Positions 27,186 to 37,042 of a DNA stretch of 64,000 nt are shown here, piece by piece; the first letter of the stretch is position 1, and each line of letters opens with the position of its first letter. The stretch covers positions 1 to 64,000 of the forward strand of contig NZ_BBDM01000016.1 of assembly GCF_001316245.1 (NCBI RefSeq), in the 5' to 3' direction. The stretch is from Vulcanisaeta sp. JCM 14467. Lineage in GTDB: Archaea; Thermoproteota; Thermoprotei; Thermoproteales; Thermocladiaceae. Made by a program: the position numbers and the translations under genes. The notes below the pieces were generated by a model. It had not been told where the DNA came from and did not search any database. It saw only the letters and a program-made list of their open reading frames with translations.

Positions 27186-27218
27186 ATTGTGAGCAGTACC
27201 TGGACCAGGCGAGTTGGG

Positions 27219-27572
27219 TTAAATCGCATCACCACGGCGGCCAAGGCATTGGTGTAAGTACCACCACCACCATGGAGGCGCTGATTGAGGTGGTTGTGAT
27301 GGGGCCGTTACCTGGTCCGTAGTTATTGAAGGGCAGGAAACATAGGTAATGCCTCCAACCGTATTCATTAGGCAATAACCAACTACTTCTGGTCCACTTG
27401 TGATACCGCCCTGGCTTGGTGGTTCGTAGGTGCTTACCTGACTTGCCCAGCGTGTCTTGTCTATGTAGGACTTCGCTAGTGGTATGCTTATGGCTATGAT
27501 GGAGATTATGGTTATTATCGTAATAGCCAATATCACGGCGGTGACCACCGAGGATATGCCCTTCCCCATCAT
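27219..27572 (-). CDS. Type IV pilin-like protein with class III signal
   Basis: The N-terminus MMGKGISSVVTAVILAITIITIISIIAISIP is a short basic leader, a Gly before a processing site, and a hydrophobic helix, as cleaved by archaeal prepilin peptidase (PibD). The rest is short and polar, with Cys-containing VGYCLMNTVGGITYVSCPS. The end (PPWWWWYLHQCLGRR) looks out of character and may be frame-shifted. A box A CCTTAAAAATA lies 15-25 nt upstream, so ATG 27572 or 27569 is a leaderless start. It opposes the other filament genes but clearly belongs with them. Confidence 0.72.
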   Translation of the reverse strand: MMGKGISSVVTAVILAITIITIISIIAISIPLAKSYIDKTRWASQVSTYEPPSQGGITSGPEVVGYCLMNTVGGITYVSCPSITTDQVTAPSQPPQSAPPWWWWYLHQCLGRRGDAI

Positions 27573-27668
27573 TATACTTCAGAGATCTATTTTTAAGGGA
27601 AGCATAATATGTGTTTGGCGAGCCATGGGTGAAGGCTACCTTAAATAAGGTAAAGTCCTATTACAGTG

Positions 27669-28441
27669 ATGGGAATCGACGAGATATTCACCGGAGTTAT
27701 TGGCTTTGCCATAGCCATGGTGATAGTCGGCGCCGTGGTAGGTGGTGTGCTTTATGGCTATTATGCCTATGTTCATAACCAAGTACTCGCCAACTACCTA
27801 TGGCCTGTGGTTGATATTGTACCTAACTCCTCGGGCTATTATATGGCAGTGATTAACACAGGGCATGAGCCTTCTTCGTCAAATACATAATATACCCAAA
27901 CGGGCAGTCACAGAGTGTGAACAGCGGAGTCCTCTACCAAAACCAGTACTGGATGACGACGCTGCGGTCAATGCCGGCGGCGGTCATGGTATGCTCAGCC
28001 ATAAACCCAAACGTCTGCGTGATGGCTAAGATGAGTGGTTATACGGTATTGGGTGGCGGTAGTGACGGTGGCATTGAGGTTGTTGTTAATGATCCATACA
28101 ACGCAACTTGGGTCGTGGAGTGGAGCTACCCTACATCCCTATTTCCGTATATAGCTGTGAAAAGCACATCCTATGAATGGTACATAAACCCACCATACCT
28201 ACCCATAGTCATTGGTTTCGTGGCATACATAGCGCACAACCCCAATGGTTATATATGCAGTATAAAGCCATCACCATCCGGGTATTGCCAGGAATACTTC
28301 CCCGGTGCCTGGGCGTGCCTAGCAACGTATTACCCCGGTGATGTGCAGGAATTCACGGTGACTTGCAACTCAACGCAGCAATCACAATCATACTGGTCAT
28401 TCCCACCACCATATATACCACCATTACCGCCACCTCCATAA
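27669..28441 (+). CDS. Pilin-like/surface protein with one N-terminal membrane helix, one frameshift
   Basis: ATG 27669 is leaderless behind box A CCTTAAATAAG (about 27637-27647). Residues 1-36 hold a short acidic leader (MGIDEIFTG) and one hydrophobic helix (VIGFAIAMVIVGAVVGGVLYGYYAYV). One restored base near 27868 joins NTGHE to AFFVKYIIYPNGQSQ and the second frame. The exterior part is Tyr/Ser/Pro/Cys-rich, containing DPYNATWVVEW and SPSGYCQEYFPGAWACLA, and ends in polyproline. This suits a minor pilin or filament-associated protein. Confidence 0.68.
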
Positions 28442-28474
28442 ACTTTCCCATCACTATTTCAACTTATTATTACT

Positions 28475-29389
28475 TCAACCAGTGTTTATTGGCTCAGCGA
28501 AGTATCGCCAGACCCAGGTCCCGAAGGATTCCAGGTACGGCGACATTGTTGAGTTCCAAGCCGTGCCGGTTACGGCATACGTGTACATGGTCGCCACGTA
28601 CTCGGCAAACGGTATTGTCAGGTTCAGGGCTGCTCGTGGGTTTGTAACGTAAGTTATGTCTAGCCTACATGGAACTATATTGGGCGTTTGACTATCGTTG
28701 TAGACATAGGCATAGCCATAATACGTCCTATTTAGGGCCAACACCACCAGTCCTGAGTAGGAGGCGTTTATGTATATTAAGTCGTTGGTCATATTGACAA
28801 TCCTTGGATAGGGCATAACAGGGCCTGTTCCTGTTACGTCTCCGTAGATGGCGACGGTATAGCCCCGTACAGGGTAATTGAGGGTGAAGTTACTGACCCA
28901 GTAATAACCAATCCCCGGCAGGTATAGGTATTTCCACGTGCCATTCACGTAAACAACAACGCCAAGCCTAAATAGGCGGGTGTATTCCACGGCATGGGGC
29001 ATTACCATGCCATAGCAGGTGTTGCTGCACTTGGTTAAGCCGCCCAGGGTTTGGTTGAGCACATTGACGGGCACAACCCACACGCCTATGTACCAAGTCG
29101 TCATGTTTGGCAGCACCACCACCCTGTCCCAGCACCATCCCGTTCCTGTGAAATTAAGCCAAAACTCCTCAGTTAATTGATGCGTGGTTTCATTCACGTA
29201 GACCGTATGGTTTATGTAGATTGGTTCATAAACGACCTCTGTACGAACCAAGCCCAACCCACCTGTAATGGCCTGCAAAGGCTTCACGTAAGGACTTACT
29301 AATATCACTGCCAGGAGCACCATTGCAACCACGCCGGCGACTATCAACGCCCTCTCCGTGTTCGTGGCGTAGTACCACCAACTCATCAA
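28475..29389 (-). CDS. Membrane-anchored surface glycoprotein of the filament locus
   Basis: 304 residues with one N-terminal membrane helix (ERALIVAGVVAMVLLAVILVSPYV) and an exterior domain dense in Asn-x-Ser/Thr sequons (NHTVYVNETTHQL, NMTTWY, NLTIPF). It has beta-rich Tyr/Val/Thr composition and two close cysteines (KCSNTCYG). The frame is intact. It lies between two pilin-like genes and on the opposite strand. A structural or adhesive surface subunit is the natural reading, but no named family fits. Confidence 0.65.
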   Translation of the reverse strand: MMSWWYYATNTERALIVAGVVAMVLLAVILVSPYVKPLQAITGGLGLVRTEVVYEPIYINHTVYVNETTHQLTEEFWLNFTGTGWCWDRVVVLPNMTTWYIGVWVVPVNVLNQTLGGLTKCSNTCYGMVMPHAVEYTRLFRLGVVVYVNGTWKYLYLPGIGYYWVSNFTLNYPVRGYTVAIYGDVTGTGPVMPYPRIVNMTNDLIYINASYSGLVVLALNRTYYGYAYVYNDSQTPNIVPCRLDITYVTNPRAALNLTIPFAEYVATMYTYAVTGTAWNSTMSPYLESFGTWVWRYFAEPINTG

Positions 29390-29484
29390 AATAGAGTCAC
29401 GGAAACCCCGCTAAAAGGCTTTTAGGAGGCTTCAACGGGCAACCCAAAAGTAACCCCTTATAAACTAAAGTTTAAACAATAGTG

Positions 29485-30001
29485 ATGAACGCAACAACCC
29501 ATGTAAAAGTGACAAAATCAAGGGTTAAACAAGACACTAGGCCCAGGGTATCTAGGGCTAGGAGGGTGAATTCACCCTACTATGGCTGATCGTGACCGTG
29601 GTCGCCATAGTCATGGCTGTGGTAATTCTATACTTCGTCTATGCAAGTGGCATGAGGGTATTAAGCACGACTAATATACCGACAATAAGCGCATCGGCAT
29701 CAAGCGGCATCTTAACGGTAAACATAAAGAATACGGGCATTGGCAGCCTAGCCATATACGGTATAACACTCTACGCAGCACTAGCCAGGCGAGCTGCACC
29801 AGCGCCAATTACTACCTAGATGGGCAGTCATACACGCCACCAAGCAGCAGTGGTTCATCATCAAGCAGTGGTCCGTTGGTGACGCTTAAGCCAGGGCAGA
29901 CATTCACGGTCGTTTACTCAAGCTCAAGTTGTCCCATTGATGAGATCACGAGCGTACAGGTAATGACGAGTGCTGGTGCATACACGGTCTCCGTTACGTA
30001 A
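29485..30001 (+). CDS. Type IV pilin-like protein with long basic leader, two frameshifts
   Basis: ATG 29485 is about 22 nt after box A TTATAAA (29459-29465). A 33-residue Arg/Lys-rich leader (KSRVKQDTRPRVSRARRVN) precedes the helix LLWLIVTVVAIVMAVVILYFVYASG. One base must be restored near 29566. The mature part reads TVNIKNTGIGSLAIYGITLY, the beta-start common to archaeal pilins. Another base restored near 29790 continues with CTSANYYLDGQ, a Ser-rich stretch and LKPGQTFTVVYSSSSCPIDEITSVQVMTSAG to TAA 30001. Two cysteines could form a disulphide. Confidence 0.72.
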
Positions 30002-30089
30002 GGGTTAAAACGTTAATAAAATAAAATAATCAAAATATATTGTTAAATCTTCATTTTCCCCTTTTAAATAAATTAATTATTATCATTTG

Positions 30090-31163
30090 ATGGATGTTAG
30101 GGAGATCGTGGCTGATCTAGTCTTCGTGGTTAGGGCACCTGTTGATGGCATAGAGCAGGCGCTGAATGAGGTGGCTGGGCTTAGTATGGCGTGGCGTAAG
30201 ATAGCCACGGTGATGAAGGTGCTCAATAGTCCCTGGGCACTACCGAGGAGTTATAGACGTGAATTATTGAGCATTGCCAATACCTACTTCTCAGCTGGTA
30301 GTGACCCGGCAATAACATTCATGGCGCTCCTAAATAGGTATAACTCAGTATTGAATCAATGGGCTGAGTGGCAGGGGCAGGCGCTTACGGCAATGATAGC
30401 AATAGCAATAATGCTCAGCGTCCTATCATTCCTGGTGATCCTGGGTGTCCCACCGGCGGTCCCAGCAGTGGGCCTGATCCTCGTGCCATTCATCCACTAT
30501 TTCCAATTGGAAATCACTAAGTATGATTACGTCAATCCAAGCATTGCAGCTGCAATTACGGGGGTCATTGCCTATGCTATTAGTCAGTACGTGTTTAGGC
30601 TGGGCATAACCCAATCCGCACTCCTGGTCGGCATTGCCGTTGGCGTTAGCTTCGCGGCACTCTACATGCCTCAATTTGCATTATTCATCAGGAATTACCT
30701 AGGAATGCCGCAGAGGGTGTTGGAGTCCTTTGGAGAGTTACTTACTGTGCCGAACCCACAGCCGCCAAAGCCGATAACCGTGGTGGAGAGGGAACTTAGG
30801 CCGTTGTGGGATTACGCATACTCAGTCGGGGTTAGGGAATTCATTGAGCGTGTGAATATTGTCGTTGATTCCCTGGTCACCTTCATAAGGAGGTCAGTCA
30901 CCACAGGCATGATTTATGGCCCATTCATCTCCATTGGCTATGCATTCATGTTGTTCGTAGCGTACATACTATATGGCATCGACGTATCGCAAGTGACAGG
31001 CATTCCCATGCCAATAACATTAAACCCACAGGCAATCACGCTGTCCTTAATACCGTTTGCAATAACGACAGCAGTATTGACCGGGAAGGCAATCCACTCA
31101 ATAGGCTTGGGCATTAGCCTTGTGCCGTTGTTCCTAGCCCCATTAATACCGCTGGTTTGGTGA
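30090..31163 (+). CDS. TadC/GspF-like polytopic membrane protein of type IV filament assembly
   Basis: About 357 residues with two cytoplasmic helical parts and two clusters of membrane helices (ALTAMIAIAIMLSVLSFLVILG ... and MIYGPFISIGYAFMLFVAYILYG). This is the platform layout of T2SSF/TadC proteins, although the sequence is divergent. ATG 30090 is leaderless behind box A CTTTTAAATAA (30062-30072). The secretion ATPase gene starts 5 nt after its stop. The platform turns ATP-driven rotation into pilin insertion. Confidence 0.75.
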   Translation: MDVREIVADLVFVVRAPVDGIEQALNEVAGLSMAWRKIATVMKVLNSPWALPRSYRRELLSIANTYFSAGSDPAITFMALLNRYNSVLNQWAEWQGQALTAMIAIAIMLSVLSFLVILGVPPAVPAVGLILVPFIHYFQLEITKYDYVNPSIAAAITGVIAYAISQYVFRLGITQSALLVGIAVGVSFAALYMPQFALFIRNYLGMPQRVLESFGELLTVPNPQPPKPITVVERELRPLWDYAYSVGVREFIERVNIVVDSLVTFIRRSVTTGMIYGPFISIGYAFMLFVAYILYGIDVSQVTGIPMPITLNPQAITLSLIPFAITTAVLTGKAIHSIGLGISLVPLFLAPLIPLVW

Positions 31164-31168
31164 TTGGC

Positions 31169-32748
31169 ATGCACGTGAGTAAGCCAAGAATCATGAGCCA
31201 GGGGTTGGTGAGGCAGTACACGGTGGAGTTCGGCGGGATTAAGACCGATATTGAGATTCACCTAATCCAGGCGGCGCAGTACGGCGTCCACGACTACATA
31301 GCCTACGTCATTGATGAATTGCCCGACTGGGTAATCGCAATGCCGCTGGAGAAGATTGTTGACTGGATCGGGTCTGGTGCCAAGCCTGAGAACGCAATCA
31401 AGAGGGGTCTTAAGGAAATTAATGTAAAGCCAACAAAGGAAAACCTGGAAATAGCCGCAGGGGTCTTCAACAGGTGGTTTAATTATTACGGGGCGTTGAC
31501 GCCGTTGCTACTCATGGAAAACATCACGGACGTATACATCAATAAGACTGGTACAAAGTTCGGCATGGGCGGCATATACATAGAGCATGCACTCCTCGGC
31601 CGGGTTCAGGTAGTGATTGGTTGGGAACCCTACGAGTTGAGGAGAGGTAGGAAGGCCATTAAGGTGGTGGCCTTCGATTTAAACGCATTCGTTGATTATC
31701 TCATTAGGAGGATTGCCCAGAGGACTAGGACTGCGATCACCACGTACAACCCAGTGACAAGCGTCGTTGATTCGGAGCTTGGTGTTAGGTTTAGCGTTGA
31801 GACGGAGCCGGTGAACCCGGGTTCAATAAGCGTTAGGGTCCTGCCCCGTAAGCCCTGGACGCTCCCGGACATGGTTAGGAATGGCATGATTAATGTTAAT
31901 GACGCCTCAGCGCTCTGGTTGTTGGCTGATCATAAGGTCCCCATCCTATTCATTGGACCATGGGTAGTGGTAAGACGAGTTTACAGAACGCTGTTGCCTA
32001 CATGTTGGTGACTAAGTCCATGGCCTTGATAATGGATGTCGCCGAGCTCTTCCTACCGCATCACCAAGTCGTGAAGCCCATGTTCGAGAGGGTGGCCTAC
32101 GCGCATGGGATTAGGAGCATTGATAAGGCGGAGCTCATCAGGCAGGCGCTGAGGAGTGGCGTGGATATTATCGTGCTTAATGAGGCTAGGTCCAGGGATG
32201 AGTTCAAGGCACTTGCCGAGGCAATTACACTGGGTCACGGGGCATTGACTACATTCCACGCTGAGGACTACGAAGCAGCCAAGGTTAGGCTCGCAACCCT
32301 GGGTCTGGAAGCCGAGGAGTTGCTAGGGCTTTCGGTGGTTGTTGAGGTTGGCATGACTAGGGACGTCAGGTACAACAGGGAGACTGGGGTTTATGAGGTG
32401 CTAATCAGGAGGTTTGTGAGGAGGATCCATAACACGGATCATTACCTGGCGAGGATAGCTAGGGATTATGGCACGGACTACGTAAGCAGGCAGCTGGAGC
32501 TTAGGGGCGCATTCCTAAGCAAGGTAGCCAACGCGGGTTTAAACCATGATCAATTGGCCAACCTGCTCTACGTGTTCTATAGGGAGCCGGGTATTGTTCT
32601 TAAGGGCCTTGGGGAGTCGTCTAAGGCAGGTGCCGGGGCTATTGGTAATCAACCACTTCCTGAGAATCTCCTCAAAATCGACTCTGAATTAGTAGAGTCT
32701 TTTAAGCGTGAGGATAAGAATAGTGGGGATATTGGGGATGGCGCTTAA
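31169..32748 (+). CDS. Type II/IV secretion ATPase (TadA/CpaF, VirB11-like), one frameshift
   Basis: The N-terminal domain contains LLLMENITDVYINKTG, typical of TadA/GspE proteins. Restoring one base near 31964 gives Walker A GPMGSGKTS, followed by Walker B-like DIIVLNEARSRDEF and the His box GHGALTTFHAED. The whole protein is about 527 residues. ATG 31169 is taken as start because an upstream TTG would overlap the platform gene. A C-terminal extension (from about residue 390) is not part of the usual ATPase core. It powers the filament; neighbours are the platform protein and a ParA-type ATPase. Confidence 0.88.
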
Positions 32749-33549
32749 GCCTCGCTATGTGGTGATGGTATTCTTTAGTGGGAGTAAGGGTGGGACTGGT
32801 AAGTCGACGCTCGCCGCCAACCTAGCCATACTCCTGAGCCAATCACTAAAAACAAACACCCTACTAATCGACCTGGGCGTAGACTCAACCAAACAGCATC
32901 GAGGATACTCGGCGTGGTCCCGGACAAGCAGGGTGCCCTGGACTACCTAGTGGGCTCTGTAGGTGAGGTTAATCGATTGGTGGATAAGTCAAGTTACTTA
33001 TCCTCCGTTTTCGTCGTACCGCCGGGCATGACGAGGTCTTACCAACTCAACATAGGCGTTAAGGATGCCTACTCCAGGTGGTTGGGCATGCTTGGTTCCC
33101 TGGTCATGGCTACGGGAGCCTCGGTAATCCTCATAGACATGCCCGCAAACGCGCCAATGCCAATCACGGTGCCTCCATTACTTACCGCCCAAATAATAAA
33201 CATAGTCCTAGACCACGCAGCCTACAGCGAGTACGTGCTCAGGGAGATAGATAACGCCTACATACAGCCCATGCTCACCCAATTGGGGTATAAGCAGGTA
33301 ATTAATGTGATCCTCAATAAGTCGCTCCCCAACATGGATGTTGATAATAGGATCAGGGGTTATGCAAGGAATGGTGAGGTCTTCGTATTACCAACAAGCC
33401 CCATAGTCCAGTACTTGACAGCAACCCTAAAGCCCGTGGTTCTCTACGAACCTAGGGGCACCCTGGCGGAGTTTAGGAAGGCATTCGACAATATGACAAA
33501 CACATTGACTAGGCAGGTGAAGGCTATGCTAACGGGTCACGTGGATTAG
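32738..33549 (+). CDS. ParA/MinD-type ATPase (CpaE/TadZ-like), one frameshift
   Basis: Start ATG 32738 overlaps the ATPase stop by 11 nt. The deviant Walker A is FFSGSKGGTGKSTLAANLA. Restoring one base near 32895 gives DSTKTASRILGVVPDKQGALDYLVG. The switch-type region (SVILIDMPANAP) is where Walker A' Asp lies. There is no receiver domain. In Tad pilus loci CpaE/TadZ positions the machinery at the pole, and the same role is likely here given tight coupling to the secretion ATPase. Confidence 0.82.
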
Positions 33550-33579
33550 AGACCCTTTTAAACAATTAATTCCTTACCA

Positions 33580-33958
33580 ATGATGAGTAATCCAATCGAG
33601 ATGTTCCTAAAGGAGTCAACGGGTAGTCAAGGTCAACAACCCCAGCAAAATCAACCCAGCGAGGTGGGTCAGGCGAAGCCCGTCGTAGAGACGTTGCCGA
33701 CACCACCCTCACCACCAACCGCACAACCACTACCATCAGCACCGAGTGGTCAGATAATCATTGATAGTATACTCAACCAACTTAATAGGTTAACGCTTAT
33801 TGAGAAGGCAATAATTGCGTCAGCCCTCGGCTTCGAGGAGCCCCTCAAGAGCATAAGCTGAGGAGTGGGTTAAGCTCATTGAGGAGAGGGTTGGGAAGTA
33901 TTACGCAGATGCCTTCAGGAAGTGGGTGTCGCTTAAGGGCTGCGGTGGCGAGAAATGA
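33580..33958 (+). CDS. Pro/Gln-rich protein of the filament locus, one frameshift
   Basis: ATG 33580 (or 33583) is leaderless behind box A CTTTTAAAC (33555-33563). The first half is low complexity (GSQGQQPQQNQPSEVGQ, then PTPPSPPTAQPLPSAPSG). The second half is a helical domain (IIIDSILNQLNRLTLIEKAIIASALGF). One base restored near 33859 extends it through AEEWVKLIEERVGKYYADAFRKWVSLKG to TGA 33956-33958. The next ATG overlaps that stop (ATGA). Function unknown; a soluble adaptor is conceivable. Confidence 0.55.
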
Positions 33959-34461
33959 GGAATGATAAGCAGGATGAGTACAGGGCATTGAGGAGACTGG
34001 AGAAGGAGATTAGTGAGTTGGGTAAGTTAAGGCTCAGGGCTAGGAGATTGAGAGTTAAGCAGGGCGTGGCTTGCGATAAGGACCTGGTTAGGTTTGCCAG
34101 TTCCTGGGCGGTTAAGTGCATCAAGCCATTAAGGGATTACTGCTGGAACACCATCATTAAATTAGGTAGGTACTTCACGCCCGCATCCATTAACTCAATC
34201 CTAACCAAGGCTCAATCAAGGGGTTTAAGCATTGAGGTAGTAATCATACTACTCTCCCAATGCGACCTAAAGCAGTGCGATGATAGGCTGGTCAGGTACT
34301 ACCTTGACACTGGCAGGGTAGATACTGACCAACTACTTCAAATCCTTCGGGGCCAGGGAGTATCAATAAGCCCAGGAGAACTTAAGGCAATAATCGAGGG
34401 TAGATACAGAACTAAGGAGAAGGGAGGTCTTTCCATATTTCAAAGGCTCATTAAGCATTAA
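33955..34461 (+). CDS. Unknown Cys-containing helical protein, last gene of the filament operon
   Basis: 168 residues beginning with a charged helix (DEYRALRRLEKEISELGKLRLRARRLRVKQG) and then helical repeats with scattered cysteines (VACDKDLVRF, CDLKQCDDRLVRYYLDTG). The ATGA overlap with the previous gene means coupled translation. No domain recognised. After it come about 650 nt without genes. Confidence 0.6.
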   Translation: MRNDKQDEYRALRRLEKEISELGKLRLRARRLRVKQGVACDKDLVRFASSWAVKCIKPLRDYCWNTIIKLGRYFTPASINSILTKAQSRGLSIEVVIILLSQCDLKQCDDRLVRYYLDTGRVDTDQLLQILRGQGVSISPGELKAIIEGRYRTKEKGGLSIFQRLIKH

Positions 34462-35119
34462 GCCCTGGATTCAGTAATCGATTCAGGATACGCGTTGATG
34501 CGTAATGATCATTGGCGGCAAGTCACGATGTGCCTGCTCCGTAGATAGACAATTAAGACTAACTATGCCCTCATTGAGGTATCACCACTTTAACACTGCC
34601 AATGCTTAAGCCATGCCCAAAAATGCCGGTGGCTCTAACCCAGTTAGTGATTTATTAAATCAATGATTATCTCAATTCATGGAATAGTGAGGGAAGCCGT
34701 TAATGAATGATGCACCAACCAGTGCGGTCATAGCCCTACTCTAAATTGGCTTGGAGTGAGGAGGAATAATAGCCAGGCCGAAGAGCCTGTGGATGCAGCG
34801 GGTATGCAAATCCAACAATCATGCCAGCCCTAAGAAAGACACTTTATTTACCGTGCTTTATAATGCCGTAAGGAGTAGGATATGGATAAGATTATATTTT
34901 ACTTATTAAGTTATTTTATTGTTTTACCCAATGATCCCCTTAGTTTAATCATTAATTTAATTATATTTCAATAAAATATTGTTGATATTATGTCAATTAT
35001 TAACTGAGTATATATCTGAATAATAGGGTTTACGTTAAGTGAAAGTTTTGCCCAAGCCTACTCAATACCTGTAAGCATCACCTTAAATACGCACTGTATC
35101 GAGGATTACATGCTTAGTC
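34462..35119. other. Gene-poor region between filament operon and herA
   Basis: About 650 nt with no open frame of note. The first 400 nt have ordinary composition. Positions 34880-35010 are strongly AT-rich (TTATTAAGTTATTTTATT and similar). The box A CCTTAAATAC (35082-35091) and the transcription start region of herA close it. A six-codon frame (ATG 35109) precedes herA and stops before its start. Confidence 0.5.
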
Positions 35120-37041
35120 ATGGCTAATGAGGTTGGGTTCGTTGTTAATGTGGAGAGTCCACTGGTGTATGTGGTGTCCATAAAGAGGAGTAGTGGTGTT
35201 AATCGTTATGACTATGTGTACATACCCATGAGGGACTACGTAGATAACAAGGAGGTTGATGTTAAGGTGCTTGGGCAGGTCCTGTGGATCAAGCGCGAGC
35301 CGTATAGGGTTGGGGTTGATGGCTACGTGGCCGACGTCCTGGAGGACATGCCAAGGGACAGCATTGTGGAGGTCGTTCAGGCCAGGGTTATGGTGCTTGG
35401 CTATAAGTATGGTGATAAGATATACATGCCTAGGACGACACCTGCCGTGGGCACGCCCGTGTACCTAGCCGATACCAACATGGTCAGCGAGTTCGTCAGG
35501 GTTGACCCAGAAAGAGCGCTATGCATTGGTAGGCTATCGCTCAAGTCCGACGTGCCCTATTGCATAGACATGAATGGGCTCAGGAGCACCTAGCCATAAT
35601 AGCGTCCACGGGCTCTGGGAAGACGTGGACCTCGGTAATACTCATTGAGGAACTGCTGAAGAAGGGCGCCACAATACTCGTCATAGACCCACATGGGGAG
35701 TACGTGCACATAAAGAACAGCATCTCAAGGCTTGGGCCTCAATTCCTCGATAAGGTCATCATCATATCGGCATCCGAGGTGGGTGTAGGCGATTTGAGGT
35801 ATAAGATAAACACGATGAAGGTCCAACCAGAGATCCTAGCGGATGTGGCAGGTGTGCCAAGGGGCGCCTCTAAGATTAGGTACGTAATATACTTAGTACA
35901 CACCCTGGTCAGGACTATCGTTAAGTACAGCGGTGCCAAGCAATTAGGTACTCCGGACTCAATGATTAGGGTGATCAATGAGGTCCTAGATCACGGTGCT
36001 AGTACAAGCATTGACAGGGTGCTCAGGCGACTCGGCGTGGTGCTTAATGAGGAGGGTAGGGCGAAGGCGGAGAAGGTGCTTAAGGAGCTTGAGGACTTGA
36101 TAGATAGTAAGACGAAGAAGTCACTGCTCGTCAGTGCCAGGGTGTACCTAAGAAGGCTTAGGAGACTTGGGCTATACACGTACTGGTCACTACCGCTGGA
36201 TAAGGTACTTAGGCCCAGCTCCGTGGCCATCGTAAACCTCGCCGGCCTAAGTGATGAGGTTCAGGACCACGTGGTTTACCACATACTGAGCAGGGTATTC
36301 AGGGCGAGGGTTAACCACGTCAGGAACCTGCCAGGTTCTAGGTATCCATTCCCAGTGGTTGTTATTTTGGAGGAGGCCCATAGATTTGCCCAGCCGAGGA
36401 CTGTCAGATCAACACTGAGTTTAGGGGTTATATCCAGGATTGCGGGTGAGGGTCGTAAGTTCGGCGTGTACCTGGTGGTCATAACCCAAAGGCCGTCTAA
36501 GGTGGATCCCGACGTACTCAGCCAGTGCAATAGTCAGGTAATACTAAGGCTTGTTAATCAGAGGGACGTGATGGCGGTGCTAAGCGCCAGTGAGGTGCTT
36601 AATGAGGAACTTGGTAGGTTAATACCGATGCTTGACGTTGGTGAGGGTATTGTTGTCGGCCCAATAACGCCACTACCACTCGTGATTAGGCTCAGGGATA
36701 GGGTACTCGATTACGGCGGCTCAGACATAGACCTAAGCAAGGCATGGACTGCCCAGTCTGATTTAGGCATAGAGGAGTTGAGGAGAGGTGTTGAGAAGGT
36801 CCTTAGCACCAGGGTTGGTGCAAGGAGCGTGGTTGAGGCTATCTCACTAATTAATGATGTCAGTGACGTAAGTCTCGACACTGGCGTCCTCAGTGGTAGG
36901 GTTGGTAATACGCATGTTGAGGTTAGGCTTGGCGAGAATTCCTGGAGTTGTGAGGTGTGTGGGTCGCCCTATGAGCCATGCCCACACGTGATAGCGCTTA
37001 CTGCAAAAGCAATTAAGAATGGCCTGCTGAGGGTTGATTAG
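35120..37041 (+). CDS. herA: HerA, hexameric DNA translocase, with C-terminal SWIM-like zinc site; one frameshift
   Basis: HerA moves along DNA and works with NurA and Mre11-Rad50 in end resection. Residues 1-90 are the HAS barrel (MANEVGFVVNVESPLVYVVSI). One restored base near 35575 joins DMNG to the FtsK/HerA-like ATPase core: Walker A IIASTGSGKTWTS, Walker B VVILEEAHRFAQP, the arginine-finger region GRKFGVYLVVITQRPSKVD. The total is about 640 residues, longer than usual. The extra tail ends SWSCEVCGSPYEPCPHVIAL, a C-x2-C-x6-C-x-H SWIM-like site. mre11 follows after 1 nt. Confidence 0.92.
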
Positions 37042-37042
37042 A

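Noticed and set aside
34880-35010. Replication origin in the AT-rich DNA before herA
   Set aside because: No repeated origin-recognition boxes or nearby orc1/cdc6 gene is visible; AT-richness alone is not evidence.
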